From SB11 sp035906255 (GTDB taxonomy: Bacteria > Bacteroidota > Bacteroidia > UBA8524), in contig JAMIFM010000036.1 in the NCBI GenBank assembly GCA_035906255.1, positions 1 to 64,000 on the forward strand: 64,000 nt of DNA, given 5' to 3'. Shown piece after piece: positions 34,789 to 43,352 of the stretch. Within the stretch, counting starts at the first letter, position 1, and each line of letters opens with the position of its first letter. The translations under genes and the position numbers were made by a program. Under the pieces are notes generated by a model that was given only the letters and a program-made list of their open reading frames with translations, was not told the DNA's origin and searched no databases.

Positions 34789-36033
34789 ATGGATTTATTT
34801 GAGAAGATAGCAGGTAAGCCCGGTCCGCTGGGTATGTGGTCCGATGGGGCCGAAGGGTACTATATGTTTCCCAAACTTGAAGGCGAAATCAGTAGCCGGA
34901 TGGTTTTCAGGGGTAAAACAAAACTTATTTGGAGCTTAAACAACTACTTGGGGCTGGCAAACCACCCCGATGTGCGCAAAGCTGATGCTGATGCCGCTGC
35001 ACAATTTGGTATGGCTTACCCGATGGGTGCCCGCATGATGAGCGGTAACAGTAACTACCACGAGCAATTGGAGCGTGAACTGGCAAGTTTTGTAGGGTAT
35101 GATGATGCAATACTGTTGAACTACGGCTATCAAGGTATGGTGAGTGCGATTGATACTTTGGTTGACCGCCACGATGTGATTGTGTACGATGCTGAAAGCC
35201 ACGCCTGCATTATTGACGGGGTGCGCTTACACATGGGCAAACGTTTTGTGTATAACCACAACGATATGGACAGCCTTGAAACCCAGTTGAAGCGTGCTAC
35301 CCGTGTAGCTGCTGAAAACAACGGGGGTATATTGGTAATTACCGAAGGTGTATTTGGAATGAGCGGCGCGCAAGGCAATATAAAAGGCATAGCAGCCCTT
35401 AAAGAAAAATACAACTTCCGTTTGTTTGTTGATGATGCGCACGGTTTTGGTACTATGGGAAAAACAGGTGCGGGAATAGGAGAGGAGCAAGACGTTACCA
35501 ACGCAATTGATATTTATTTCGGAACCTTTGCTAAAAGCATGGCCGGTATAGGTGCCTTTATTGGCGGCAACAAAATGGTAGTAAAACACCTGCGCTACAA
35601 TATGCGCTCGCAAATATTTGCCAAGAGCCTGCCTATGCCAATGGTTATTGGTGCTTTGAAACGCCTTGAACTATTGCGCAGCCAACCCGAACACAAAGAA
35701 AAATTGTGGACTATTGTAAACGCGTTACAAAACGGTTTACGAGAACGCGGCTTTAATATAGGTGTAACCACATCGCCCGTTACCCCTGTAATACTTAACG
35801 GTACCATACCCGAAGCCACAGCATTAACCCACGATTTGCGCGAGAACTATGATATATTCTGCTCAATAGTGGTATATCCGGTAGTGCCCAAAGGCGTTAT
35901 ATTACTACGTTTGATACCCACTGCTGCGCACAGCCTTGCCGATGTAGAAGAAACATTGAAAGCCTTTAGCGAAGTGAAAGAAAAACTGGCGCAAGGCGTT
36001 TACAACGTTGATAAACTGGTAGCAGTGTATTAA
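34789..36033 (+). CDS. Alpha-oxoamine synthase, probably serine palmitoyltransferase
   Basis: This 414-residue PLP enzyme of the alpha-oxoamine synthase family joins an amino acid to an acyl-CoA with loss of CO2. NYLGLANHPDV, RMMSGNSNYHEQLE, the Asp-Ala-His of DDAHGFGTMG and the PLP-lysine in GTFAKSMAGIG are visible. Family members are serine palmitoyltransferase, KBL, BioF and HemA. Since many Bacteroidota make sphingolipids, and the N-terminus (FEKIAGKPGPLG, YYMFPKLEG) resembles their serine palmitoyltransferases, that function is favoured but not proven. Confidence 0.8.
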   Translation: MDLFEKIAGKPGPLGMWSDGAEGYYMFPKLEGEISSRMVFRGKTKLIWSLNNYLGLANHPDVRKADADAAAQFGMAYPMGARMMSGNSNYHEQLERELASFVGYDDAILLNYGYQGMVSAIDTLVDRHDVIVYDAESHACIIDGVRLHMGKRFVYNHNDMDSLETQLKRATRVAAENNGGILVITEGVFGMSGAQGNIKGIAALKEKYNFRLFVDDAHGFGTMGKTGAGIGEEQDVTNAIDIYFGTFAKSMAGIGAFIGGNKMVVKHLRYNMRSQIFAKSLPMPMVIGALKRLELLRSQPEHKEKLWTIVNALQNGLRERGFNIGVTTSPVTPVILNGTIPEATALTHDLRENYDIFCSIVVYPVVPKGVILLRLIPTAAHSLADVEETLKAFSEVKEKLAQGVYNVDKLVAVY

Positions 36034-36035
36034 GC

Positions 36036-36259
36036 GGGATTTAAATCCCACGATAATAAAATTACAAGCCGAAGGCGGACTTAAGTCTGCCTGCGGCTTT
36101 TTAACTTTTAAAGCAATAGGTTTAAACCAGTTGACCGACGGATAAAAAGCATTACTTATGTGAGCATTCCGAATGGTTTTAAACCATTCGGAATGAATCT
36201 ATGCAAAAGAGGCGGGCTTTATGCCCGTCGGGTGTATGCAGGTACAGACTTTGTACCTG
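36036..36259. repeat. Array of five intergenic palindromes
   Basis: GGGATTTAAATCCC (36036-36049), a cruciform at 36066-36099 built of AAGCCG/CGGCTT and GGCGGACTT/AAGTCTGCC followed by TTT (a plausible terminator for the upstream gene), a 31-bp palindrome (36165-36195) almost identical to one at 30179, CGGGC TTTAT GCCCG (36213-36226), and CAGGTAC AGACTTT GTACCTG (36239-36259). There is no gene in 36034-36439. Confidence 0.85.
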
Positions 36260-36439
36260 TTTATAATCACAAATGCAACTGGCTTTACGCCCGACAGAGA
36301 CATATAAACGCAGGACATTTTTAATAGCGACTTAGTGTCTTTGCGGCAAAAAAATCGGTGGAAGTTATTTTAACTTTTAGTCAACCCTTTTTTAACGTTA
36401 AAAACCAACAGATTTCAATCGGTTCTATAAATTCGTAAC

Positions 36440-37303
36440 GTGAAACAATACATAAAGCAGTACTTTCAATTTAGCAGGCGTGAGCGCAACGGCATATTTA
36501 TACTGCTTTTTGTTTTACTGGCGTTGATAATTGCAAGTTTCACAGTACCCCTTTGGGTAGGAGTTGATAGGGAAGGCGCGAAGAAACAATTTGAGCAGAA
36601 CGCTCTCGAGCTTAAACAACTGGCAAATAAAGAAGAGACTGTTAATCAGGTTTCCCTAAAACCCTTCAACCCCAACAGCTATAGTTTAGATTCTTTGATG
36701 GCTTGCGGAGTACCCAAAAAACTGGCCTCACAAATTATTAACTACCGCAACAAAGTAGGCTTGTTTACCACCAAGGCTGATTTTGCCAAACTTTACAACC
36801 TAACCGATAGTTTATACAAAGTTTATTTACCATTTTTGGTACTACCCGATGGCGCAACCCAAAAAGAAAAGCAAACACATAATCGTGGTTTGGTAGAAAT
36901 TAACACCGCCGATTCATTGCAACTGTTAGCTGTAAAAGGTATAGGCCCTTACTTTGCCCATAAAATCCTGCAATACCGCAGGCAATTGGGCGGTTACTTC
37001 AGTCTCAGTCAATTAGGTGAAGCCTTTACCATTCCTGTTGCCTCACTGGCCGAAAAACAACAGCGTATGAATGAGATTAAAGCACAGCTAACAGTAAACC
37101 CTGCACATATCAAAAAAATAAACATCAATACCGCTACCCAAAAACAACTGTCCGCACATCCTTATATCAGCTATAAACAATCAAAGGCAATACCCAAGCG
37201 CATTTCACGATACGGAAAATTATCAAGCTTAGATGACTTAACCGTTTCAGGTATCATTACAACACACGAAGCAACCTTGCTGGCGCACTACATTGATTTT
37301 TAA
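36440..37303 (+). CDS. ComEA-like helix-hairpin-helix protein
   Basis: This 287-residue protein starts at GTG 36440 with a basic N-terminus and a membrane anchor (GIFILLFVLLALIIASFTVPL, 21 residues, of which the middle is hydrophobic). Three helix-hairpin-helix units follow, at about 85-130 (GVPKKLASQIINYRNKVG), 155-190 (VEINTADSLQLLAVKGIGPY) and 230-285 (ININTATQKQLSAH). The second is a full ComEA-type DNA-binding motif. It may bind DNA on the periplasmic face, for example in uptake, but no competence gene is near. Confidence 0.82.
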   Translation: MKQYIKQYFQFSRRERNGIFILLFVLLALIIASFTVPLWVGVDREGAKKQFEQNALELKQLANKEETVNQVSLKPFNPNSYSLDSLMACGVPKKLASQIINYRNKVGLFTTKADFAKLYNLTDSLYKVYLPFLVLPDGATQKEKQTHNRGLVEINTADSLQLLAVKGIGPYFAHKILQYRRQLGGYFSLSQLGEAFTIPVASLAEKQQRMNEIKAQLTVNPAHIKKININTATQKQLSAHPYISYKQSKAIPKRISRYGKLSSLDDLTVSGIITTHEATLLAHYIDF

Positions 37304-37367
37304 GACGTTCATAACCCGCCATTCGTCGAGAAACATACTTGGATGGGGAAAAGTTGAAAATTAGCCG

Positions 37368-37375
37368 TATTTTTG
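37368..37375 (+). promoter_or_regulatory. -7 element (TATTTTTG) of the second acyl-CoA dehydrogenase gene
   Basis: TATTTTTG lies 22 bp before ATG 37398. An alternative TTG start at 37389 would be only 13 bp from it, favouring the ATG. Confidence 0.5.
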
Positions 37376-37397
37376 CCAAAATCGGAAATTGTTCAAA

Positions 37398-38576
37398 ATG
37401 AGTTCAACAGGAGAAATGATAGATACTTCCACAACATTGGGTTTTGCAGAAACCGAAAACATGAAGATGGTGCGCGATATGGTGCGCGATTTTGCCGACC
37501 GCCATATAAGGCCTAAAATGATGGAATGGGACGAAAGTCAAGAGTTTCCCATCGAAGTGTTTAAACAATTAGGAGAACTGGGCTTGATGGGTGTTTTAGT
37601 CCCAACAGAATACGGCGGTTCAGGCTTCGGGTATTTTGAATATGCTACTGTAGTTAGTGAAATTGCTAAAGTTTGCGGCTCAATAGGTCTTTCAGTAGCC
37701 GCGCACAACTCATTGTGCACAGGCCACATAATGTATTTTGGTTCAGAAGAACAAAAACAAAAATACCTGCCAAAACTTGCTACTGCTGAGTGGATTGGAG
37801 CTTGGGGTTTAACAGAACCCAACACCGGTTCTGATGCATTCCGTATGATGACAGTGGGTGTGCAAGACGGTGATTACTGGGTGATAAACGGTGCAAAAAG
37901 CTGGATTACACACGGTAAAAGCGGTAATGTAGCTGTAGTAATGGTGCGCACAGGCGAGTTGCTTGACAGCAATGGTATTACAGCATTTGTAATTGAAAAA
38001 GGAACACCCGGCTTTAGTGCAGGCCGTAAAGAAAACAAACTTGGTATGCGCGCCAGCGAAACCACCGAGTTGATTTTTGAAAACTGCCGCGTGCATAAAA
38101 GCCAGATATTAGGCGAAGTTGGTCAAGGCTTTAAACAAGCTATGAAAGTACTTGAAGGTGGTCGTATCTCAATCGCAGCACTTTCATTAGGTATTGCCAA
38201 AGGAGCTTACGAAGCATCACTTAAATATGCCAAAGAGCGTGAGCAATTTGGTAAACCCATCGGCGAGTTTCAAGCCATTGGATTTAAATTAGCCGATATG
38301 GCTACCCAAATTGAAGCTTCTGAATTGTTGATTATGCAGGCAGCCGATTGCAAAAACCGCAATATGCCGTTAAACAAAATTTCGGCCATAGCTAAGTACT
38401 ACGCTTCAGAAGTTGCCGTAAAAGTATCTACAGATGCTGTACAGATATTTGGCGGATATGGCTATACAAAAGATTATCCGGTAGAGAAATTTTACCGTGA
38501 TAGCAAGCTGTGTACCATTGGCGAAGGCACATCAGAGATACAAAAGTTAGTAATCTCAAGAGAGATTTTGAAATAG
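37398..38576 (+). CDS. Acyl-CoA dehydrogenase (paralogue)
   Basis: This 392-residue flavoenzyme has the same layout as the one at 7816: EWIGAWGLTEPNTGSDAF flavin motif, NGAKSWITHG, QIFGGYGYTKDYPVE and the catalytic Glu in IGEGTSEIQKLVIS. It is probably involved in fatty acid or branched-chain acyl-CoA oxidation. The two paralogues differ in the residue before the catalytic Glu (Gly here, Tyr in the other), and so may take different substrates. It is followed by rpsU but has its own upstream -7 element. Confidence 0.92.
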   Translation: MSSTGEMIDTSTTLGFAETENMKMVRDMVRDFADRHIRPKMMEWDESQEFPIEVFKQLGELGLMGVLVPTEYGGSGFGYFEYATVVSEIAKVCGSIGLSVAAHNSLCTGHIMYFGSEEQKQKYLPKLATAEWIGAWGLTEPNTGSDAFRMMTVGVQDGDYWVINGAKSWITHGKSGNVAVVMVRTGELLDSNGITAFVIEKGTPGFSAGRKENKLGMRASETTELIFENCRVHKSQILGEVGQGFKQAMKVLEGGRISIAALSLGIAKGAYEASLKYAKEREQFGKPIGEFQAIGFKLADMATQIEASELLIMQAADCKNRNMPLNKISAIAKYYASEVAVKVSTDAVQIFGGYGYTKDYPVEKFYRDSKLCTIGEGTSEIQKLVISREILK

Positions 38577-38577
38577 C

Positions 38578-38608
38578 TTGCACATAACAGATTAGTGTAT
38601 TATTTTTG
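38578..38608 (+). promoter_or_regulatory. Promoter of rpsU (TTG-N20-TATTTTTG)
   Basis: TTG (38578-38580) and TATTTTTG (38601-38608) are 20 bp apart, close to the consensus. The -7 element lies 26 bp before the rpsU ATG. Confidence 0.65.
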
Positions 38609-38634
38609 CAACCCCATTTGGAATTTTATTTGAC

Positions 38635-38826
38635 ATGATTATAGTTAACGTAAAAGAAAACGAAAGCTTAGATAAAGCCCTTAAGAAGTTTAAAAAGAAG
38701 TTTGAAAAAACTGGAGTATTAAAAGAACTTCGTCGCCGTCAGGCCTTTGAGAAACCCTCAGTTTCTCGTCGTATGCAAATCATTAAGGCTGCTTACAAGC
38801 AATCGCAACAAATCACAGGCGAATAA
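38635..38826 (+). CDS. rpsU: 30S ribosomal protein S21
   Basis: The 63-residue basic protein has the S21 pattern VNVKENESLDKALKKFKKKF and RRRQAFEKPSVSRRM. S21 binds near the anti-Shine-Dalgarno end of 16S rRNA. In Bacteroidota it is known to help occlude that end, consistent with the weak ribosome binding sites in this window. It opens the conserved rpsU-xerC-hpf run. Confidence 0.95.
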   Translation: MIIVNVKENESLDKALKKFKKKFEKTGVLKELRRRQAFEKPSVSRRMQIIKAAYKQSQQITGE

Positions 38827-38881
38827 TTTCGGCCTGCTGGTTAATGATATTTAATTTCTGTATCTTTACACGTAAAGTGTG

Positions 38882-39772
38882 ATGGATACAGAAATTTTGT
38901 TTTTTATTGAGTATCTGGCGGTTGAGAAAAAATACTCGCAACACACCATTGCCGCCTATCAAAACGATTTAGACCAATTTGCTCAATACGTAGCCCAAAA
39001 CTACGGTGCAGTACAAACTACTGCCATCACCCATCAGCAAATCCGCAGTTGGTTAGCTAAATTACTTTCAGAAGGCGTAAAAGCCACATCAGTAAACCGA
39101 AAGATATCAAGCCTTAAAAGTTTCTTTAAATACCTCAAAAAAGCGGGCAAGGCCGATGGGAACCCTATGGCCAAAGTACAATCACCCAAAAAGCCCAAAC
39201 AATTGCCTGTATTTGTTGAAAAAGGCAAAATGGAGGTATTAACCGAAAACATCCTGCCCGAAGACGGCGATGATTTTTTATCATTACGCAACCGCTTGGT
39301 GGTAGAAATGTTATACGGCACAGGAATGCGTTTAAGCGAGCTAATCAACCTGAAAGAAACCGATGTAGATTTTTACGCACAAACGCTAAAAGTACTCGGA
39401 AAACGCAACAAAGAGCGGATTATCCCTATTAGTAAGCCGTTGATAGAAATTGTTGAAAAATACCTTACAGCAAAGGCTGAAAATTACGAAAAATGTTTAT
39501 ATTTGTTATGCAACAAGGGAGACAAAATGTATCCCGGGCTGGTATATAAAATTGTGAAGGGGAATTTGTCATTGGTTACCACAGTAAAGAAAAGAAGTCC
39601 ACACGTGTTGCGCCATACATTCGCTACCCATCTTTTAGAAAACGGCGCCGACCTTAATGCAATAAAAGAATTGCTTGGGCACGCTAATCTTGCGGCCACA
39701 CAAGTTTACACTCACAACTCAATAGAACGCCTTAAGGAGGTACATAAAAAGTCCCATCCAAAATCATCATAA
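38882..39772 (+). CDS. xerC: Tyrosine recombinase XerC
   Basis: XerC/XerD recombinases resolve chromosome dimers at dif. The 296-residue protein has an N-terminal SAM-like domain (FIEYLAVEKKYSQHTIAAYQ) and a catalytic domain with Arg in GTGMRLSEL, HVLRHTFATH, the His of LLGHANL and Tyr in TQVYTHNS, so all catalytic residues are present. XerC and XerD cannot be separated with certainty. ATG 38882 follows a GTG at 38879. The place after rpsU is conserved in Bacteroidota. Confidence 0.9.
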   Translation: MDTEILFFIEYLAVEKKYSQHTIAAYQNDLDQFAQYVAQNYGAVQTTAITHQQIRSWLAKLLSEGVKATSVNRKISSLKSFFKYLKKAGKADGNPMAKVQSPKKPKQLPVFVEKGKMEVLTENILPEDGDDFLSLRNRLVVEMLYGTGMRLSELINLKETDVDFYAQTLKVLGKRNKERIIPISKPLIEIVEKYLTAKAENYEKCLYLLCNKGDKMYPGLVYKIVKGNLSLVTTVKKRSPHVLRHTFATHLLENGADLNAIKELLGHANLAATQVYTHNSIERLKEVHKKSHPKSS

Positions 39773-39796
39773 GTTTAACCCTAAATTTTACGAGCT

Positions 39797-40102
39797 ATGC
39801 AAATCATGATTCAATCCATTCATTTCGATGCCGACAGGAAACTTATTGCTTATATTCAGAAACGACTTGAGAAGTTGCTCACGTTCCATGACAACATCAT
39901 TGATGCCAGCGTGTATCTTAAAGTTGAAAAAAGCGGAGACAATAACAACAAAACCCTCGAGGTTAAACTAAATGTTCAGAACCAAACTTTATTTTGTGAA
40001 GAGCACTGCCGCACGTTCGAATGCGCTATAGATTTGGCAGTTGAGTCACTTAAAATGCAGTTGAAAAAGTATAAGGATAAACTTCGTGCAGTAAATTTTT
40101 AA
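39797..40102 (+). CDS. hpf: Ribosome hibernation-promoting factor (short HPF/YfiA)
   Basis: This short 101-residue protein fits the HPF/RaiA family: IQSIHFDADRKLIAYIQKRL, VYLKVEKSGDNNNKTLEVKL and AIDLAVESLKMQLKKYKDK. It binds the 30S subunit and stops translation in stationary phase. There is no long C-terminal dimer domain. It lies between xerC and the tRNA cluster. Confidence 0.9.
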   Translation: MQIMIQSIHFDADRKLIAYIQKRLEKLLTFHDNIIDASVYLKVEKSGDNNNKTLEVKLNVQNQTLFCEEHCRTFECAIDLAVESLKMQLKKYKDKLRAVNF

Positions 40103-40109
40103 AATTTTC

Positions 40110-40140
40110 TTTGCACAAATAATTTTTTCATCTACTTTTG
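40110..40140 (+). promoter_or_regulatory. Promoter of the tRNA-tuf cluster (TTTG-N19-TACTTTTG)
   Basis: TTTG (40110-40113) and TACTTTTG (40133-40140) are exactly 19 bp apart and lie 60 bp before the first tRNA. This is one of the best consensus promoters in the window. Confidence 0.75.
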
Positions 40141-40200
40141 CAGTCCTTTGAAAAAGTACGAAACGTACTGACATCAAAGGACTGTTCTTTTTTATACAAA

Positions 40201-40273
40201 GCCACTTTAGCTCAGCTGGTAGAGCAACTGATTTGTAATCAGTAGGTCGCTGGTTCGATCCCGGCAAGTGGCT
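40201..40273 (+). tRNA. tRNA-Thr (anticodon TGT)
   Basis: GCCACTT/AAGTGGC acceptor pairing, T arm with GGTTCGATCC, and ACTGA-TTTGTAA-TCAGT anticodon arm with TGT in the loop. CCA is not encoded. Confidence 0.95.
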
Positions 40274-40291
40274 CGCATTTTAAATGCAAAC

Positions 40292-40375
40292 GGGGAGATA
40301 CCAGAGTGGCCAAATGGGACGGACTGTAAATCCGTTGGGAAACCTTCGAAGGTTCGAATCCTTCTCTCCCCACCA
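40292..40375 (+). tRNA. tRNA-Tyr (anticodon GTA), CCA encoded
   Basis: GGGGAGA/TCTCCCC acceptor pairing, ACGGA-CTGTAAA-TCCGT anticodon arm with GTA and a long class II variable arm. After the discriminator A, CCA is encoded in the DNA (40373-40375), unlike the other five tRNAs here. Confidence 0.95.
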
Positions 40376-40402
40376 AATGCATAGCGTAAGTTGTGCAGGT
40401 TT

Positions 40403-40475
40403 GCGGGAGTAGCTCAGTTGGTAGAGCGACAGCCTTCCAAGCTGTAGGTCGCGGGTTCGAGCCTCGTCTCCCGCT
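40403..40475 (+). tRNA. tRNA-Gly (anticodon TCC)
   Basis: GCGGGAG/CTCCCGC acceptor pairing, CAGC-CTTCCAA-GCTG anticodon arm with TCC, standard D and T arms. CCA is not encoded. Confidence 0.95.
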
Positions 40476-40533
40476 CAAAAGCAAACCGGGCATTGTTATA
40501 GCACCCGCGAAACATGCAAGTGAAATGCAAACT

Positions 40534-40605
<72 letters not shown>

Positions 40606-40690
40606 CTAAAAGTGAAAAAGATTGGTGCAGAACAAAACAGAAAGAAGTTTATATTTTTAAACATAAAACGAATACTTAAACAAAAATAAA

Positions 40691-41878
40691 ATGGCTAAAG
40701 AGAATTTCGACCGTTCAAAACCTCACGTGAACATTGGTACAATTGGTCACGTGGATCACGGTAAAACTACACTTACGGCTGCCATTACTAAAGTATTGGC
40801 TGACGCCGGTTTGTCAGAAGCCCGCTCATTTGATTCAATCGACGCAGCTCCTGAAGAAAAAGAACGCGGTATTACCATTAACACCGCCCACGTTGAATAC
40901 CAAACTGCTAACCGTCACTACGCTCACGTAGATTGCCCAGGTCACGCTGACTATGTTAAGAACATGGTAACAGGTGCTGCTCAAATGGACGGTGCTATAT
41001 TGGTGGTTGCTTCAACCGACGGTCCTATGCCTCAAACTCGCGAGCACATCCTTTTGGCTCGTCAGGTAGGTGTACCTCAACTTGTTGTATTTATGAACAA
41101 AGTTGACATGGTTGACGATCCCGAACTACTTGATCTAGTAGAAATGGAAATCCGCGAATTGTTGAGCTTCTACAACTTCGACGGTGACAATATCCCAGTT
41201 ATCCGTGGTTCAGCACTTGGTGCTTTGAACGGCGAACCTAAGTGGGTTGACACTGTTAAAGCTCTTATGGATGCTGTTGACAACTGGATTCCAATTCCTC
41301 CACGTTTGACTGACCAACCTTTCTTGATGCCTATCGAGGACGTGTTCTCAATCACAGGTCGTGGTACCGTTGCTACCGGTAGGATTGAAAGGGGTGTTAT
41401 CAACTCAGGTGACCCTGTAGAAATCATCGGTATGGGTTCTGAAAAACTAACCTCAACCGTTACTGGTATCGAGATGTTCCGTAAGATCCTTGATCGTGGT
41501 GAAGCCGGTGATAACGCTGGTTTGTTGCTACGTGGTATTGATAAAGAATCTATCCGTCGTGGTATGGTTATTTGCAAGCCAGGTTCAGTAACTCCTCACA
41601 AAGCATTCAAAGGCGAGGTGTATATCCTTACCAAAGAAGAAGGTGGTCGTCACACCCCATTCTTCAACAAATACAAGCCTCAGTTCTACTTCCGTACAAC
41701 TGACGTTACAGGTGATGTTTCTCTTCCTGAAGGAACTGAAATGATTATGCCCGGTGATAACGTAACTATCACAGTTGCCCTTTTGAACCCTATCGCTATG
41801 GAAAAAGGTCTTCGTTTCGCTATCCGCGAAGGTGGACGTACCATCGGTGCAGGTCAGGTAACTGAAATTCTTGACTAA
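40691..41878 (+). CDS. tuf: Elongation factor Tu
   Basis: EF-Tu brings aminoacyl-tRNA to the ribosome. The 395-residue protein has G1 GHVDHGKT (residues 18-25), G2 around RGITINTAH, G3 DCPGHADYV, G4 NKVD and the C-terminal beta-barrel domains ending GQVTEILD. It follows four tRNA genes, as in other Bacteroidota, and may be transcribed with them. A strong terminator lies 31 bp after the stop. Confidence 0.98.
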   Translation: MAKENFDRSKPHVNIGTIGHVDHGKTTLTAAITKVLADAGLSEARSFDSIDAAPEEKERGITINTAHVEYQTANRHYAHVDCPGHADYVKNMVTGAAQMDGAILVVASTDGPMPQTREHILLARQVGVPQLVVFMNKVDMVDDPELLDLVEMEIRELLSFYNFDGDNIPVIRGSALGALNGEPKWVDTVKALMDAVDNWIPIPPRLTDQPFLMPIEDVFSITGRGTVATGRIERGVINSGDPVEIIGMGSEKLTSTVTGIEMFRKILDRGEAGDNAGLLLRGIDKESIRRGMVICKPGSVTPHKAFKGEVYILTKEEGGRHTPFFNKYKPQFYFRTTDVTGDVSLPEGTEMIMPGDNVTITVALLNPIAMEKGLRFAIREGGRTIGAGQVTEILD

Positions 41879-41909
41879 TTCGTCGAGGATTTAAAATACA
41901 AATGATACG

Positions 41910-41945
41910 AAATCAATCCCGTTAACTCGGGATTGATTTTTGTAT
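41910..41945 (+). terminator. Terminator after tuf
   Basis: AAATCAATCCCG and CGGGATTGATTT form a perfect 12-bp stem around TTAACT and are followed by TTGT. It separates the tuf unit from tRNA-Trp-secE. Confidence 0.85.
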
Positions 41946-41966
41946 CTTATGAAAAACTTAAAAGTT

Positions 41967-42037
41967 AGGGGTATAGTTCAAAGGTAGAATAGCGGTCTCC
42001 AAAACCGTTGATATGGGTTCGAGTCCTGTTACCCCTG
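41967..42037 (+). tRNA. tRNA-Trp (anticodon CCA)
   Basis: AGGGGTA/TACCCCT acceptor pairing and CGGT-CTCCAAA-ACCG anticodon arm with CCA. It lies 13 bp before the secE ATG and is presumably processed out of its leader. Confidence 0.95.
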
Positions 42038-42050
42038 CGAAACCTGAATT

Positions 42051-42245
42051 ATGAAAAGGGTAAAAGAATATATAGCTGCGTCATACGACGAATTAGTAAC
42101 CAAAGTTAGCTGGCCTACTTGGGAAGAATTACAAGACAGTACCATATTAGTATTGGTGTCTTCAGTAATATTTGCTTTTGTAGTTTGGGCTGCTGATTTG
42201 GGCTTGAGTGAACTGCTGAAGCTTGTTTACTCGTTTTTTAAATAA
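42051..42245 (+). CDS. secE: Preprotein translocase subunit SecE
   Basis: SecE clamps the SecYEG channel. The 64-residue protein has the amphipathic helix (YDELVTKVSWPTWEELQDST) followed by a single transmembrane segment (ILVLVSSVIFAFVVWAADLG). This is the short one-span form usual outside Gammaproteobacteria. Only 12 bp separate it from nusG. Confidence 0.95.
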   Translation: MKRVKEYIAASYDELVTKVSWPTWEELQDSTILVLVSSVIFAFVVWAADLGLSELLKLVYSFFK

Positions 42246-42257
42246 TAGAGGTACCGT

Positions 42258-42797
42258 ATGCAGGATTTTAAGTGGTATGTAGTGAGGGCTATTAGTGGCC
42301 AGGAGAAAAAGGTAAAAGCCTACATAGAGAACGAACTTGCACGTGCAGGTCTTAGTGATTTTGTGCCGCAGGTACTTATCCCTATGGAAAAGGTGTACCA
42401 GATACGTAATGGCAAAAAAACCTCAAAAGAGCGTAGCTTTTATCCCGGATACATACTTATACAAGCAAACTTGGTGGGCGAAGTAGCCCCCATTATTATT
42501 GGTATAAACGGTGTAGTTGGATTTTTGGGAGCCAAAGACCAACCCATACCTTTGCGCCAAGCCGAAGTTGCCCGTATATTGGGTACAGTTGATGAGCAAT
42601 CAGAAAAAGGCGAAACCGCAATAGAGCCCTTTATAGTTGGTGAAACCGTGAAAGTTACCGATGGTCCTTTCAGCGGTTTTAGCGGTACTATTGAAGAGGT
42701 GTACGAGGAGAAAAAGAAACTGAAGGTAATGGTTAAGATATTTGGCCGTCGCACACCTTTAGAGTTAAACTACGTACAAGTAGAAAAAGAACAATAA
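42258..42797 (+). CDS. nusG: Transcription termination/antitermination protein NusG
   Basis: The 179-residue protein has the NGN domain (KWYVVRAISGQEKKVKAYIE, RSFYPGYILIQA) and a C-terminal KOW domain (VKVTDGPFSGFSGTIEEVYE). NusG binds RNA polymerase and Rho or S10. It is between secE and rplK in the standard order. Confidence 0.96.
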   Translation: MQDFKWYVVRAISGQEKKVKAYIENELARAGLSDFVPQVLIPMEKVYQIRNGKKTSKERSFYPGYILIQANLVGEVAPIIIGINGVVGFLGAKDQPIPLRQAEVARILGTVDEQSEKGETAIEPFIVGETVKVTDGPFSGFSGTIEEVYEEKKKLKVMVKIFGRRTPLELNYVQVEKEQ

Positions 42798-42881
42798 TTC
42801 AAAATTAACACAACGTACAAGAAGCGGTAGCTTCCACCCGCAACTACTACCAAGTGATGATTTATAAATAACTGAAACAGA

Positions 42882-43322
42882 ATGGCAAAGGAAATATTCA
42901 CCTATATAAAACTACAGATTAAAGGTGGTGCAGCTAACCCTGCTCCCCCCATTGGTCCTGCACTGGGTGCCAAAGGTGTTAATATCATGGAGTTTTGTAA
43001 GCAGTTTAATGCCCGCACACAAGACAAAGCAGGCAAGGTTTGCCCCGTGGTGATAACCGTGTACACAGATAAGTCTTTCGACTTTATCTTGAAAACACCA
43101 CCGGTTGCAGCACAACTGCTTGAAGTTTGCAAAATTCAAAAAGGCTCAGACCAACCTAACCGTAAAAAGTCAGGCTCGGTTTCTTGGGATCAAGTGAAGC
43201 AAATTGCTGAAGAAAAAATGCCTGATTTGAATTGCTTCACCGTAGAATCGGCAATGAAAATGGTTGCCGGTACTGCACGCAGTATGGGAATTACCGTTAC
43301 CGGCACTGCACCTTGGGCATAA
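42882..43322 (+). CDS. rplK: 50S ribosomal protein L11
   Basis: The 146-residue protein shows the L11 pattern KLQIKGGAANPAPPIGPALG, GVNIMEFCKQFNART and the C-terminal rRNA-binding domain ending in ARSMGITVTG. It forms the GTPase-associated centre with L10-L12. It is 84 bp after nusG and 30 bp before rplA. Confidence 0.97.
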   Translation: MAKEIFTYIKLQIKGGAANPAPPIGPALGAKGVNIMEFCKQFNARTQDKAGKVCPVVITVYTDKSFDFILKTPPVAAQLLEVCKIQKGSDQPNRKKSGSVSWDQVKQIAEEKMPDLNCFTVESAMKMVAGTARSMGITVTGTAPWA

Positions 43323-43352
43323 TCTTAAACCACAAAACGAGTTGAGAAAACC

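Noticed and set aside
38882..39772. Integrase of a mobile element
   Set aside because: It is in the conserved rpsU-xerC-hpf context, without attachment sites or cargo genes, so it is the housekeeping Xer recombinase.
40046..40493. Leftward ORFs over the tRNA cluster
   Set aside because: They are antisense to tRNA-Thr, Tyr and Gly genes and give the well-known spurious GSNPRPT-type peptides.
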